This document shows, piece by piece, positions 1-7,241 of a DNA stretch of 16,522 bases. The notes below the pieces were generated by a model that worked only from the letters and a program-made list of their open reading frames with translations, did not search any database and was not told the origin of the DNA. The position numbers and the translations under genes are program-made. This DNA is from CAYJEO01 sp044432805 (lineage in GTDB: Bacteria > Bacillota_I > Bacilli_A > RF39 > UBA660): contig JAWXUI010000022.1 of the NCBI GenBank assembly GCA_044432805.1, positions 1 to 16,522 on the forward strand. Reading direction: 5' to 3'. Within the stretch, counting starts at the first letter, position 1, and every line of letters starts with the position of its first letter.

Positions 1-1
1 T

Positions 2-1990
2 ACATCAAAATTATTTGGAATTTATATAATTATAATTTCTATTTTAGTTTTATCTCATACATCATATTTAACTGATAATAATTTAGAAAATTTTGGCATT
101 ATAACAGAAACTGTCAATAATTTTTTAGAGGCTGCATCTGATGTAACTCGACCACAAGGTGGAGGAATCATAGGTGCTATATTTTCCTTGTTATTTGTTA
201 CAGGATTTGCACGAGAAGGCACTATTATAATTACATGGACCTGTTTATTTTGTGGAATAATAATGGTTACTGGTTTATCGTTTATTGATGTTATTAGAAA
301 TAATATTCCTGATTTAAAAGCTAATAAAAAGGTAAAAAAAGAAAAGAAAGATAAAGAAATTATTAAAAAGGTAGAAGATGAATATGAAGAAGATAATAAA
401 ATTGTCGTTACTTCTGTTGATGAATTAATTAATATTGGAAGCGATAAAGAGGAAAAAATTGATCTAATAAAAGAAATAGAAAAAGAAGAAAAAGTTGAAA
501 AAATCGAAAAAGTTGAAGATAGAGTCGACATAAATATAAATGGGAATAAGTTATATAAATTACCTAGTATAAATTTATTGGAAAAAGTTACTAAAAATAA
601 TGATAAGGAAAATGCTAAAGCAATAAAAGATACAGTACCTTTAATAGAGGCTGTTTTAGCGGACTTTGGTATCGTTGCAAAGGTTGTAAAGGCAAATGTA
701 GGACCTTCTGTAACACAGTATGAAATGGAATTAAAGACTGGTACAAAAGTTAGTAAGATATTATCTATTCATAGAGAAATTGCTTTAGCGTTAGCTGCTA
801 AAGATGTTAGAATTCAAGCACCAATTCCTGGTAAGAAAACAATAGGTATTGAAATACCTAATCCAAAAATATCTATGGTCGGTGTTAGAGAAATTTTAGA
901 ACGTATTCCATCTAATTTAGAAAATTCAAAAGTTCTAGCAGTTTTAGGTAGAGATATTATGGGTAAACCACAATGGATGGAGATAAATAAAACACCACAT
1001 TTACTTGTTGCTGGATCTACTGGTTCAGGTAAATCCGTTTGCATAAATAGTATTATTACATCTATTTTAATGCGTGCTAAGCCAAGTGAAGTTAAATTAG
1101 TTTTAGTTGATCCAAAAAAAGTTGAGTTATCTATGTATAATGGTGTACCTCATCTTTTAGCGCCTGTTGTTACGGATCCTAAAAAAGCAAATATTGCACT
1201 TAAAAAAATAGTGGTTGAAATGGAAAGAAGATATGATATATTTTCTGAAAGTGGGACTAAAAATATAGCTGGATATAATATGTATATCGATAAAAAAAAT
1301 GAAGGATTAAGTGATGAAGAAAAAATTTCTCATCTTCCTTTTATAGTTGTTATTATAGATGAGTTAGCGGACCTTATGTTAGTTGCTGCTAAAGAAGTAG
1401 AGGATTCTATTATGCGTATTACACAAATGGCAAGAGCTGCTGGTATACATTTGATAGTTGCAACACAAAGACCATCTACTGATGTTATAACAGGTGTTGT
1501 AAAAGCAAATATTCCTTCTCGTATTTCATTTGCTGTTTCTTCTAGTATAGATTCTAGAACAATATTAGATCAAACTGGGGCAGAAAAATTACTTGGTAAG
1601 GGAGATATGTTATTTATGCCTCAAGGGGAAAATACTCCAATTAGAATTCAGGGAACATTTATTTCGGAAGAAGATATAAAAGCTGTTGCAGATTATACTA
1701 TTTCTCAACAAATCGCACAATATGATGATTCTTTATTATTAGAAAAAGAAGATATGAATGCTACTACTATGGTTGAAGAAAATGAAAATGATGAGCCTTT
1801 ATATAATGATATAGTTGAGTTTGTTGTTACTCAAGGAAAAGCAAGTGCTTCTTTATTACAAAGAAGATTTAGATTAGGATATAACAGAGCGGCACGTTGT
1901 ATTGATTTACTAGAAGAAAGAGGAATAATTGGACCTAACAATGGATCTAAGCCTAGAGAAGTTTTAGTTAAATTAGATAGAGAAGATTAA
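2..1990 (+). CDS. ftsK: DNA translocase FtsK/SpoIIIE, 5'-truncated by window edge
   Basis: This is an ATP-driven double-stranded DNA pump that acts at the division septum and clears chromosome ends. The frame is open from the first bases, so the true start lies upstream; the TTG at 188 is internal. The fragment is 662 codons. Hydrophobic segments near fragment residues 5-18, 53-68 and 72-90 are the remains of the multi-pass N-terminal domain. A charged Lys/Glu linker follows, then the motor. Walker A GSTGSGKS is at residues 338-345. Walker B ends in IIDELADLM with D453-E454. The ATQRPSTDVITG segment is typical of the family. The last 65 residues or so form the winged-helix gamma domain that reads orientation sequences (ASLLQRRFRLGYNRAARCID). 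The following genes encode topoisomerase IV, a functional partner of FtsK in other bacteria. FtsK and SpoIIIE cannot be told apart here. Confidence 0.95.
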   Translation, partial: TSKLFGIYIIIISILVLSHTSYLTDNNLENFGIITETVNNFLEAASDVTRPQGGGIIGAIFSLLFVTGFAREGTIIITWTCLFCGIIMVTGLSFIDVIRNNIPDLKANKKVKKEKKDKEIIKKVEDEYEEDNKIVVTSVDELINIGSDKEEKIDLIKEIEKEEKVEKIEKVEDRVDININGNKLYKLPSINLLEKVTKNNDKENAKAIKDTVPLIEAVLADFGIVAKVVKANVGPSVTQYEMELKTGTKVSKILSIHREIALALAAKDVRIQAPIPGKKTIGIEIPNPKISMVGVREILERIPSNLENSKVLAVLGRDIMGKPQWMEINKTPHLLVAGSTGSGKSVCINSIITSILMRAKPSEVKLVLVDPKKVELSMYNGVPHLLAPVVTDPKKANIALKKIVVEMERRYDIFSESGTKNIAGYNMYIDKKNEGLSDEEKISHLPFIVVIIDELADLMLVAAKEVEDSIMRITQMARAAGIHLIVATQRPSTDVITGVVKANIPSRISFAVSSSIDSRTILDQTGAEKLLGKGDMLFMPQGENTPIRIQGTFISEEDIKAVADYTISQQIAQYDDSLLLEKEDMNATTMVEENENDEPLYNDIVEFVVTQGKASASLLQRRFRLGYNRAARCIDLLEERGIIGPNNGSKPREVLVKLDRED

Positions 1991-2020
1991 TTTTATTTAT
2001 AAAAAACATAAATTTTTACA

Positions 2021-2034
2021 AAAAGATGTCTTTT
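2021..2034 (+). terminator. Possible weak hairpin after ftsK
   Basis: AAAAG and CTTTT flank the loop ATGT about 30 bases after the ftsK stop. No T tract follows directly, so termination here would be weak. It could also be chance in such AT-rich DNA. Confidence 0.2.
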
Positions 2035-2113
2035 GATTAAATTAAGAAAGTAAAAAATTATTTGATATTTGAAAATTTAGTATTGAATTTAATTCATAAA
2101 GAATACTTCTAAA

Positions 2114-2143
2114 ATAATAACAAAATAATAATTTAGTTATTAT
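2114..2143. repeat. Inverted repeat in the ftsK-parE gap
   Basis: Perfect 8-base arms, ATAATAAC (2114-2121) and GTTATTAT (2136-2143), flank a 14-base AT-only spacer. The ftsK-parE gap (1991-2214) is the longest gene-free stretch in the window, and apart from this repeat, two weak hairpins and the parE promoter I see nothing in it. The repeat could be an operator or chance. Confidence 0.25.
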
Positions 2144-2153
2144 AAATAAAGCG

Positions 2154-2180
2154 AAAAGAGTAAAATTTATTCTTTTTTTT
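2154..2180 (+). terminator. Probable terminator just before parE
   Basis: AAAAGAGT pairs with ATTCTTTT (one G-U pair) around a short A/T loop and runs into an uninterrupted T tract. It probably ends the ftsK transcript. Its T tract sits where the -35 region of the parE promoter would lie. Confidence 0.5.
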
Positions 2181-2192
2181 TTAAATTTATGA

Positions 2193-2210
2193 TATAATTT
2201 TACAAGGTGA
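2193..2210 (+). promoter_or_regulatory. parE promoter (extended -10) and RBS
   Basis: TATAAT at 2193-2198 is preceded by TG with one base between (TGaTATAAT), an extended -10 box. There is no good -35; the equivalent position holds the T tract. The predicted start of transcription is near 2205. The ribosome-binding site AAGGTGA (2204-2210) therefore lies almost at the 5' end of the message, giving a leader of about 10 nt before the ATG at 2215. Confidence 0.65.
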
Positions 2211-2214
2211 TATT

Positions 2215-4122
2215 ATGGCAAAATATGATGCTAGTTCGATAAAAGTTTTAGAAGGGTTAGAAGCAGTTAGAAAAAGACCAGGGATGTATATTGGTTCAAC
2301 AGATAAAAGAGGACTACATCATTTAGTATGGGAAATAGTTGATAATGCAATTGACGAAGTAATAAATGGACATGGTAAGAAAATAAAAGTAACTATCCAT
2401 AAAGATGATTCAATAACAGTTGAAGATGAGGGTAGAGGTGTTCCAACAGGGATGCATGCAACAGGTGTTTCTACACCAGAAGTCGTGTATACTGTACTTC
2501 ATGCCGGTGGTAAATTTGAAGAAGGCGGGTATAAAGTATCTGGTGGACTTCATGGAGTAGGAGCTTCTGTAGTAAACGCATTAAGTGAATTTTTAGAAGT
2601 AACTATTAAAAATAATGGATATACGCATTTCATTCGTTTTGAAGATGGCGGTGTAACTAAAATACCATTAAAAAAATTAGAAAAAACAAGTAAAACAGGA
2701 ACAAAAGTACACTTTAAACCAAATAAAGAGTTATTTTCTACTACACATTTTTCATTTACAACAATATGTGAAAGAATGCAAGAAAGTGCTTTTCTACTTA
2801 AGGATTTATATGTTGAAGTACTAGATGAAGCAGACGATAAAAAGGAAATTTTTCATTATGAAGATGGATTAAAATCTTTTGTTGAATATTTAAATGAAGA
2901 TAAAAAAGCATTACATAAAGTAGTGTCGTTTAATGGGACAAAAGATAAAATTAATGCTGATATAGCATTTCAATATACAGATAGTTATTCTGAAAATATT
3001 ATTAGTTTTGTAAATAACGTAAAAACAATAGATGGTGGAACTCACGAAGTTGGTCTAAAAACAGCACTTACTAGAGTATTTAATGATTATGCAAGAAAAA
3101 ATAATTATTTAAAACCAAAAGATAAAAACTTTGAAGGAAATGACACAAGAGAAGGTATAACGGTAATTTTATCAATTCAAATACCAGAATCTTTATTACA
3201 GTTTGAAGGACAAACAAAATCTAAATTAGGTACTAGTGAAGCAAGATCAATAATAGAAAATATAATGAGTGAAAAATTAGAATTTTTCTTAGAAGAAAAT
3301 AAAGAAGTAGCTACTAAAATATTGGATAAAATGGTTAAATCAAAAGTAGTAAGAGAAGCAGCTAGAAAAGCAAGAGATGAAGCTAGAAACGGTAAAGATA
3401 AAAATAAAAAAGAAAGAGCTTTATCTGGAAAACTTTCGCCAGCGCAAACTAAAAACAAAGATAAAAATGAACTATATTTAGTCGAAGGAGATTCGGCAGG
3501 TGGTTCTGCAAAAGGTGGCAGAGACAGAAAATTTCAAGCAATCCTTCCTTTAAGAGGAAAAGTAATTAATACACAAAAAGCAAGATTAGAAGAAATTTTG
3601 AAAAACGAAGAAATCAACACTATGATTCATGCAATAGGAGCTGGAATTGGAAGTGACTTTGAAATAAGTGATTGTAATTATGATAAAGTAATTATAATGA
3701 CCGATGCCGATGATGACGGAGCGCATATTCAAGTTTTATTATTGACTTTCTTTTATAGATATATGAAACCATTAATAGAAAATGGTAAACTTTTTATAGC
3801 ACTTCCACCATTATATAAAATAGATTATGGAAAAAAACATTTTTATGCTTGGACCGATGAAGAATGGAAAGACATTATGAATAATAATTCAGGAAAAGCA
3901 ACTGTCCAAAGATACAAAGGATTAGGTGAAATGAACGCGGATCAATTATGGGATACAACAATGAATCCAGAAACTAGAAGTTTAATTAAAATAAATATTA
4001 CAGATGCTGCCTTAGCAGAAAAAAGAGTATCAGTTTTAATGGGAGATAATGTAGTACCTAGAAAAGAATGGATTGAAGAAAACGTAGAATTTACTAACGA
4101 AGATGATTTTAAAATAAATTAA
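2215..4122 (+). CDS. parE: DNA topoisomerase IV subunit B (ParE)
   Basis: ATPase subunit of topoisomerase IV, which decatenates daughter chromosomes with ParC. The 635-residue length is normal for Gram-positive ParE. The GHKL ATP-binding domain shows E40 and N44 (EIVDNAIDE), D71 with GRG, and the lid GGLHGVGASVVNAL (about 110-123). The QTK loop that contacts the ATP phosphates is at 333-335. The TOPRIM domain has EGDSAGGSAK from E424 and the metal-binding DADDDG at 497-502. The C-terminal QRYKGLGEMNADQLWDTTMNP is the DNA-gate signature. The early GSTDKRGLHHLVWEIVDNAIDEV region and the pairing with parC favour ParE over GyrB. The ATG at 2215 is set by AAGGTGA. The stop codon overlaps the terminator stem. 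Confidence 0.95.
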   Translation: MAKYDASSIKVLEGLEAVRKRPGMYIGSTDKRGLHHLVWEIVDNAIDEVINGHGKKIKVTIHKDDSITVEDEGRGVPTGMHATGVSTPEVVYTVLHAGGKFEEGGYKVSGGLHGVGASVVNALSEFLEVTIKNNGYTHFIRFEDGGVTKIPLKKLEKTSKTGTKVHFKPNKELFSTTHFSFTTICERMQESAFLLKDLYVEVLDEADDKKEIFHYEDGLKSFVEYLNEDKKALHKVVSFNGTKDKINADIAFQYTDSYSENIISFVNNVKTIDGGTHEVGLKTALTRVFNDYARKNNYLKPKDKNFEGNDTREGITVILSIQIPESLLQFEGQTKSKLGTSEARSIIENIMSEKLEFFLEENKEVATKILDKMVKSKVVREAARKARDEARNGKDKNKKERALSGKLSPAQTKNKDKNELYLVEGDSAGGSAKGGRDRKFQAILPLRGKVINTQKARLEEILKNEEINTMIHAIGAGIGSDFEISDCNYDKVIIMTDADDDGAHIQVLLLTFFYRYMKPLIENGKLFIALPPLYKIDYGKKHFYAWTDEEWKDIMNNNSGKATVQRYKGLGEMNADQLWDTTMNPETRSLIKINITDAALAEKRVSVLMGDNVVPRKEWIEENVEFTNEDDFKIN

Positions 4123-4142
4123 TGTAGTTATCTACATTTTTT
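4121..4142 (+). terminator. parE intrinsic terminator
   Basis: AATGTAG (4121-4127), loop TTAT and CTACATT (4132-4138) form a perfect 7-bp stem that runs into TTTTTT. The last two bases of the parE stop codon form the start of the 5' arm. Confidence 0.8.
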
Positions 4143-4143
4143 A

Positions 4144-4172
4144 TTTACTAAAAAAAAAATATATAGTAAAAT
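4144..4172 (+). promoter_or_regulatory. Promoter of the pilin-like gene
   Basis: TTTACT (4144-4149) and TAAAAT (4167-4172) are 17 bases apart, directly after the parE terminator. The predicted leader is about 17 nt and contains the ribosome-binding site AGAGGT (4184-4189). Confidence 0.55.
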
Positions 4173-4195
4173 GATATTAGAATAGAGGTAATAAA

Positions 4196-4597
4196 ATGGA
4201 AAAAGGATTTACATTAATAGAATTATTAGGTGTTATTGTCATTATTGCTTTAATATCCTTGATTATTTTCCCTACTATTATGAATAATATAAATGCTTCC
4301 AGGGGATCAATAGATAGTTTGACAGAATCTTTAATTAAAACAGCTACAGAACTTTATGTACAAGAAAATGCATATATTTATAATTTATATGAAGGAGAAA
4401 GATATTGTATAACACTTGAAGATTTAGTAAAAGCGAACTTATTGACAGCCCCAATATTAAATTCTAATCAAGAAGAAATAAAACTATATACTTTCGTTCA
4501 AACTGATATTACAAGTGACAAAACTATATATACAATTGTCGATGATTGTGAACCAATATATGTAGAGATACTTGAAGAAGATTTAGAAACCGAGTAA
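4196..4597 (+). CDS. Type IV pilin-like (class III signal) protein
   Basis: A 133-residue protein that begins MEKG/FTLIELLGVIVIIALISLI. This is a near-ideal prepilin motif: cleavage by a prepilin peptidase is expected after Gly4, leaving Phe at +1 and the conserved Glu at +5, followed by a hydrophobic helix of about 20 residues. Such proteins sit in the cytoplasmic membrane and assemble into pili, pseudopili (competence or type II secretion) or act as minor components. The remaining 100 residues or so form an acidic domain with two cysteines (in RYCITLED and DDCEPIYVE) that could form a disulfide. No peptidase, assembly ATPase or platform gene lies nearby, so it is an orphan here. The surrounding genes are parE and parC, but a separate promoter and terminator isolate it. 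The family call is sure; the role is unknown. Confidence 0.85.
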   Translation: MEKGFTLIELLGVIVIIALISLIIFPTIMNNINASRGSIDSLTESLIKTATELYVQENAYIYNLYEGERYCITLEDLVKANLLTAPILNSNQEEIKLYTFVQTDITSDKTIYTIVDDCEPIYVEILEEDLETE

Positions 4598-4632
4598 ATT
4601 ACAAAATAAAATTTGATTTATCCGTTTGTAAT
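4598..4632. repeat. Inverted repeat after the pilin-like gene
   Basis: Perfect 8-base arms ATTACAAA (4598-4605) and TTTGTAAT (4625-4632) start right after the stop codon, with a 19-base spacer. No T tract follows, so it may be an mRNA 3'-end structure rather than a terminator. Confidence 0.35.
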
Positions 4633-4648
4633 ATTAATTAATTTATAA

Positions 4649-4676
4649 AAAATATAGATTTATCTGTATTTTTTTT
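4649..4676 (+). terminator. Terminator of the pilin-like gene
   Basis: AAAATATAGA (4649-4658), loop TTTA and TCTGTATTTT (4663-4672) form a 10-bp stem with one G-U pair. It runs into a T tract through 4676. Confidence 0.7.
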
Positions 4677-4677
4677 A

Positions 4678-4696
4678 TATAATAAGTAAAGGTGAT
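4678..4696 (+). promoter_or_regulatory. parC promoter -10 and start-deciding RBS
   Basis: TATAAT at 4678-4683 begins one base after the T tract of the preceding terminator. The ribosome-binding site AAAGGTGAT (4688-4696) is 4 bases before ATG 4701 and contains the in-frame GTG at 4692. This makes ATG 4701 the start rather than the GTG. The predicted leader is about 11 nt. Confidence 0.6.
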
Positions 4697-4700
4697 AAAA

Positions 4701-7202
4701 ATGCAAGAAGTAATAAAAAAGATACATGACTATTCTTTAGAAGAAATTATGGGTGAAAGATACGGAAGATACGCTAAAACAATAATTCAAGACAGAGCTA
4801 TTCCAGATGCAAGAGACGGTCTTAAACCAGTGCAAAGAAGAATATTATATGCCATGTATTTAGAAAAAAACACATATGATAAAGGATATCGTAAAAGTGC
4901 TAAGACGGTTGGAAATGTAATAGGTAACTATCATCCACACGGAGATTCTAGTATATATGAAGCAATGGTAAGAATGAGCCAATCTTGGAAACAAAATATG
5001 GCATTAGTTGATATGCACGGTAATAACGGATCAATGGATGGTGATTCACCAGCGGCGATGCGTTATACAGAAGCAAGATTATCTAAAATATCAAACGAAC
5101 TTTTAAAAGATATAAAAAAGGACACTGTAATATGGGCTCCTAACTTTGATGATACAGATTACGAACCAACGGTACTGCCAGCCAAATATCCTAATTTATT
5201 AGTAAATGGATCAACTGGAATATCAGCTGGATACGCAACTAATATTCCACCACATAACCTAGAGGAAATAATAAATGCAACAATAAAGAGAATTGACTCT
5301 CCAAATTGTAGACTAGATACATTATTAGAAATAGTAAAAGGTCCAGATTTCCCAACGGGAGGTATAGTAGAAGGTAAACAAGGAATCATTGATGCATTTA
5401 CTTGTGGAAGAGGTAAAGTTATTGTTAGGTCTAAGTATGAATTCGCTAAAGAAAAAACAAAAGAACAAATTGTAGTAACAGAAATACCTTTTGAATTAAA
5501 TAAAGCGTCTTTGGTAAAAAAAATAGATGATATAAGAATCGATAAGAAAATAGAAGGAATATCAGAAGTAAGGGATGAAAGTGATCGTAATGGTCTAAGA
5601 ATCGTAATTGATTTAAAAAAAGATTCTAATAAAGAATTAATTTTAAATTATTTATTAAAAAATACTGATTTGCAAACAACATACAATTATAATATGGTTT
5701 CAATTGTTAATAGGGTTCCCAAAACACTAGGGTTAATTGAACTATTAGATGCTTATATTAATCATCAAAAAGAAGTAATTATAAAAAGAACAAATTTTGA
5801 TTTAGCGTTTGCTAAAAAAAGATTTCATATTGTTAATGGATTAATAAAAGCTGTATCTATTATTGATGAAGTTATAGCAACTATTAGAAAAAGTAATAAT
5901 AAAAATGATGCAAAGATTAATTTAATAAAAAACTTTTCTTTTACAGATGAACAAGCAGAAGCTATATTAATATTACAATTATATAGATTAACAAATTTTG
6001 ATATAGTAACGCTAGAAGAAGAAGCATCTAACTTAGAAAAAACAATAGCATTACTTGAAGCAATATTATCTGATGAAGATAAATTAAAATCAGTAATGAA
6101 AAAAGAATTAAAAAATATAAGAGACGAATATAAACAAGATAGAAAAACATTAATAAGTGATACTATAACCGAAATAAAAATAGATAGTACACATCTAATT
6201 AATAAAGAAGATGTAATAGTTGTAGTTACAAAAGAAGGTTATATAAAAAGAGTATCATTAAGAAGTTATAATAAAGACGAAGATACAACATTAAAAGAAG
6301 AAGATTATTTAATTGGACTTTATGAAATGAATACATTAGATAACTTATTATTATTTACAAATAAGGGTAATTATTTACAAATACCAGTTCATGAAATACC
6401 TGATTTAAAATGGAAAGAATTAGGAAAACATGTATCAAATGTAGTTAAATTAAGCGCTGATGAACAAATTTTATCGTCTCTTCCAGTTTATGATTTTGAT
6501 ACAGAAAAATATGTAACAACATTTACAAAAAATGGGATGGTAAAAAGAAGCTTATTAAAAGATTATAAATTACTTCGTTATTCAAAACCAGTTACAAATA
6601 TGAAACTAAAAGAAAATGATGAAGTTATATCAATAAGTTATAATAACTATGACCAAACTTTAGTAGTAACTAAAAATGGATTTGGCCTTTTGTTTGATAC
6701 CATTGATATACCAATTACTGGAGTTAAATCTGGTGGAGTTAAAGCAATAAACTTAAAAAATGATGAAGTTGTAAGCGGTTTAATTATTAATGAAGGATTT
6801 AATTACATAACTTTATTTACAGAAAAAAATACAGGTAAAAGAGTAAAAATATCACAATTAGATAAAGGTAATAGGGCAAGAAAAGGAAGTCTTTTAATTA
6901 GAGATGTAAAAACAAACCCTTATTATTTAACAAATTGTTTTGTTGTTAATTCAAAAACATCAATTGGGTTACTTACAAATGAAGAAATAACTTATATAAA
7001 AATAACTGAATTACCAATTAATGACAAATTACAAACAGGAAGTCAAATAACAAAACAAATTATAAAATCTATTTTTATAAAAACTGTTTTAGAAAATAAA
7101 AATACAAAAGAAGAAATTATAATTGAAAAACCAACAATAGAACAAATAGATGAACAAATTTTAACAATCGATGACTTTTTAGACGATTTTAAAATAGAGT
7201 AA
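4701..7202 (+). CDS. parC: DNA topoisomerase IV subunit A (ParC)
   Basis: Breakage-reunion subunit of topoisomerase IV, partner of ParE. It is 833 residues from ATG 4701, slightly long for the family. The winged-helix/tower N-terminal domain carries the catalytic Tyr122 in AAMRYTEARL, preceded by GNYHPHGDSS (from G75). The quinolone-determining positions are Ser83 and Glu87, the wild-type states of Gram-positive ParC. The NGSTGISAGYATNIPPHN block and the FPTGG segment are standard. After about residue 490 a beta-pinwheel DNA-wrapping domain follows (VVVTKEGYIKRVSL and similar repeated blades). I see no full QRRGGKG GyrA box, only a degenerate GNRARKGSL, so ParC is preferred over GyrA. The stop codon lies in the loop of the gene's own terminator. 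Confidence 0.93.
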   Translation: MQEVIKKIHDYSLEEIMGERYGRYAKTIIQDRAIPDARDGLKPVQRRILYAMYLEKNTYDKGYRKSAKTVGNVIGNYHPHGDSSIYEAMVRMSQSWKQNMALVDMHGNNGSMDGDSPAAMRYTEARLSKISNELLKDIKKDTVIWAPNFDDTDYEPTVLPAKYPNLLVNGSTGISAGYATNIPPHNLEEIINATIKRIDSPNCRLDTLLEIVKGPDFPTGGIVEGKQGIIDAFTCGRGKVIVRSKYEFAKEKTKEQIVVTEIPFELNKASLVKKIDDIRIDKKIEGISEVRDESDRNGLRIVIDLKKDSNKELILNYLLKNTDLQTTYNYNMVSIVNRVPKTLGLIELLDAYINHQKEVIIKRTNFDLAFAKKRFHIVNGLIKAVSIIDEVIATIRKSNNKNDAKINLIKNFSFTDEQAEAILILQLYRLTNFDIVTLEEEASNLEKTIALLEAILSDEDKLKSVMKKELKNIRDEYKQDRKTLISDTITEIKIDSTHLINKEDVIVVVTKEGYIKRVSLRSYNKDEDTTLKEEDYLIGLYEMNTLDNLLLFTNKGNYLQIPVHEIPDLKWKELGKHVSNVVKLSADEQILSSLPVYDFDTEKYVTTFTKNGMVKRSLLKDYKLLRYSKPVTNMKLKENDEVISISYNNYDQTLVVTKNGFGLLFDTIDIPITGVKSGGVKAINLKNDEVVSGLIINEGFNYITLFTEKNTGKRVKISQLDKGNRARKGSLLIRDVKTNPYYLTNCFVVNSKTSIGLLTNEEITYIKITELPINDKLQTGSQITKQIIKSIFIKTVLENKNTKEEIIIEKPTIEQIDEQILTIDDFLDDFKIE

Positions 7203-7215
7203 TTCTATTTTTTTT
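7191..7215 (+). terminator. parC intrinsic terminator
   Basis: AAAATAGA (7191-7198) and TCTATTTT (7204-7211) form a perfect 8-bp stem followed by T's through 7215. The five-base loop GTAAT contains most of the parC stop codon, so terminator and coding end are the same bases. Confidence 0.75.
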
Positions 7216-7219
7216 ATGA

Positions 7220-7238
7220 TATAATGATCATAGGTGAT
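7220..7238 (+). promoter_or_regulatory. Promoter (extended -10) and RBS of the DUF3048 gene
   Basis: TGaTATAAT (box at 7220-7225) lies five bases after the T tract of the parC terminator. The ribosome-binding site AGGTGAT (7232-7238) starts at the predicted transcription start, leaving a leader of about 10 nt. The ATG at 7224 is inside the -10 box and cannot be the start; ATG 7242 is. Confidence 0.65.
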
Positions 7239-7241
7239 AAT

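Noticed and set aside
188..190. TTG 188 as the start of the FtsK protein
   Set aside because: The same frame is open to the window edge and encodes an extra membrane segment expected of the family; no ribosome-binding site precedes it.
55..531. Minus-strand open frames opposite the real genes (such as this one and those near 814, 3177, 8918 and 12136)
   Set aside because: They lie antisense to genes with clear protein motifs, have Ser/Leu/Ile/Phe-rich low-complexity products typical of AT-rich shadows, and lack convincing ribosome-binding sites.
1991..2214. A tRNA or structured RNA gene in the ftsK-parE gap
   Set aside because: The stretch is almost entirely A and T, with no cloverleaf, no GTTC-type T-loop and only short AT hairpins.
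4692..4700. GTG start for parC three codons upstream
   Set aside because: This GTG lies within the ribosome-binding sequence AAAGGTGAT itself, so ATG 4701 is the start.
2215..7202. DNA gyrase (gyrB/gyrA) instead of topoisomerase IV
   Set aside because: The subunit B motifs and length match Gram-positive ParE, and subunit A lacks a full GyrA box. A small doubt remains without alignment.
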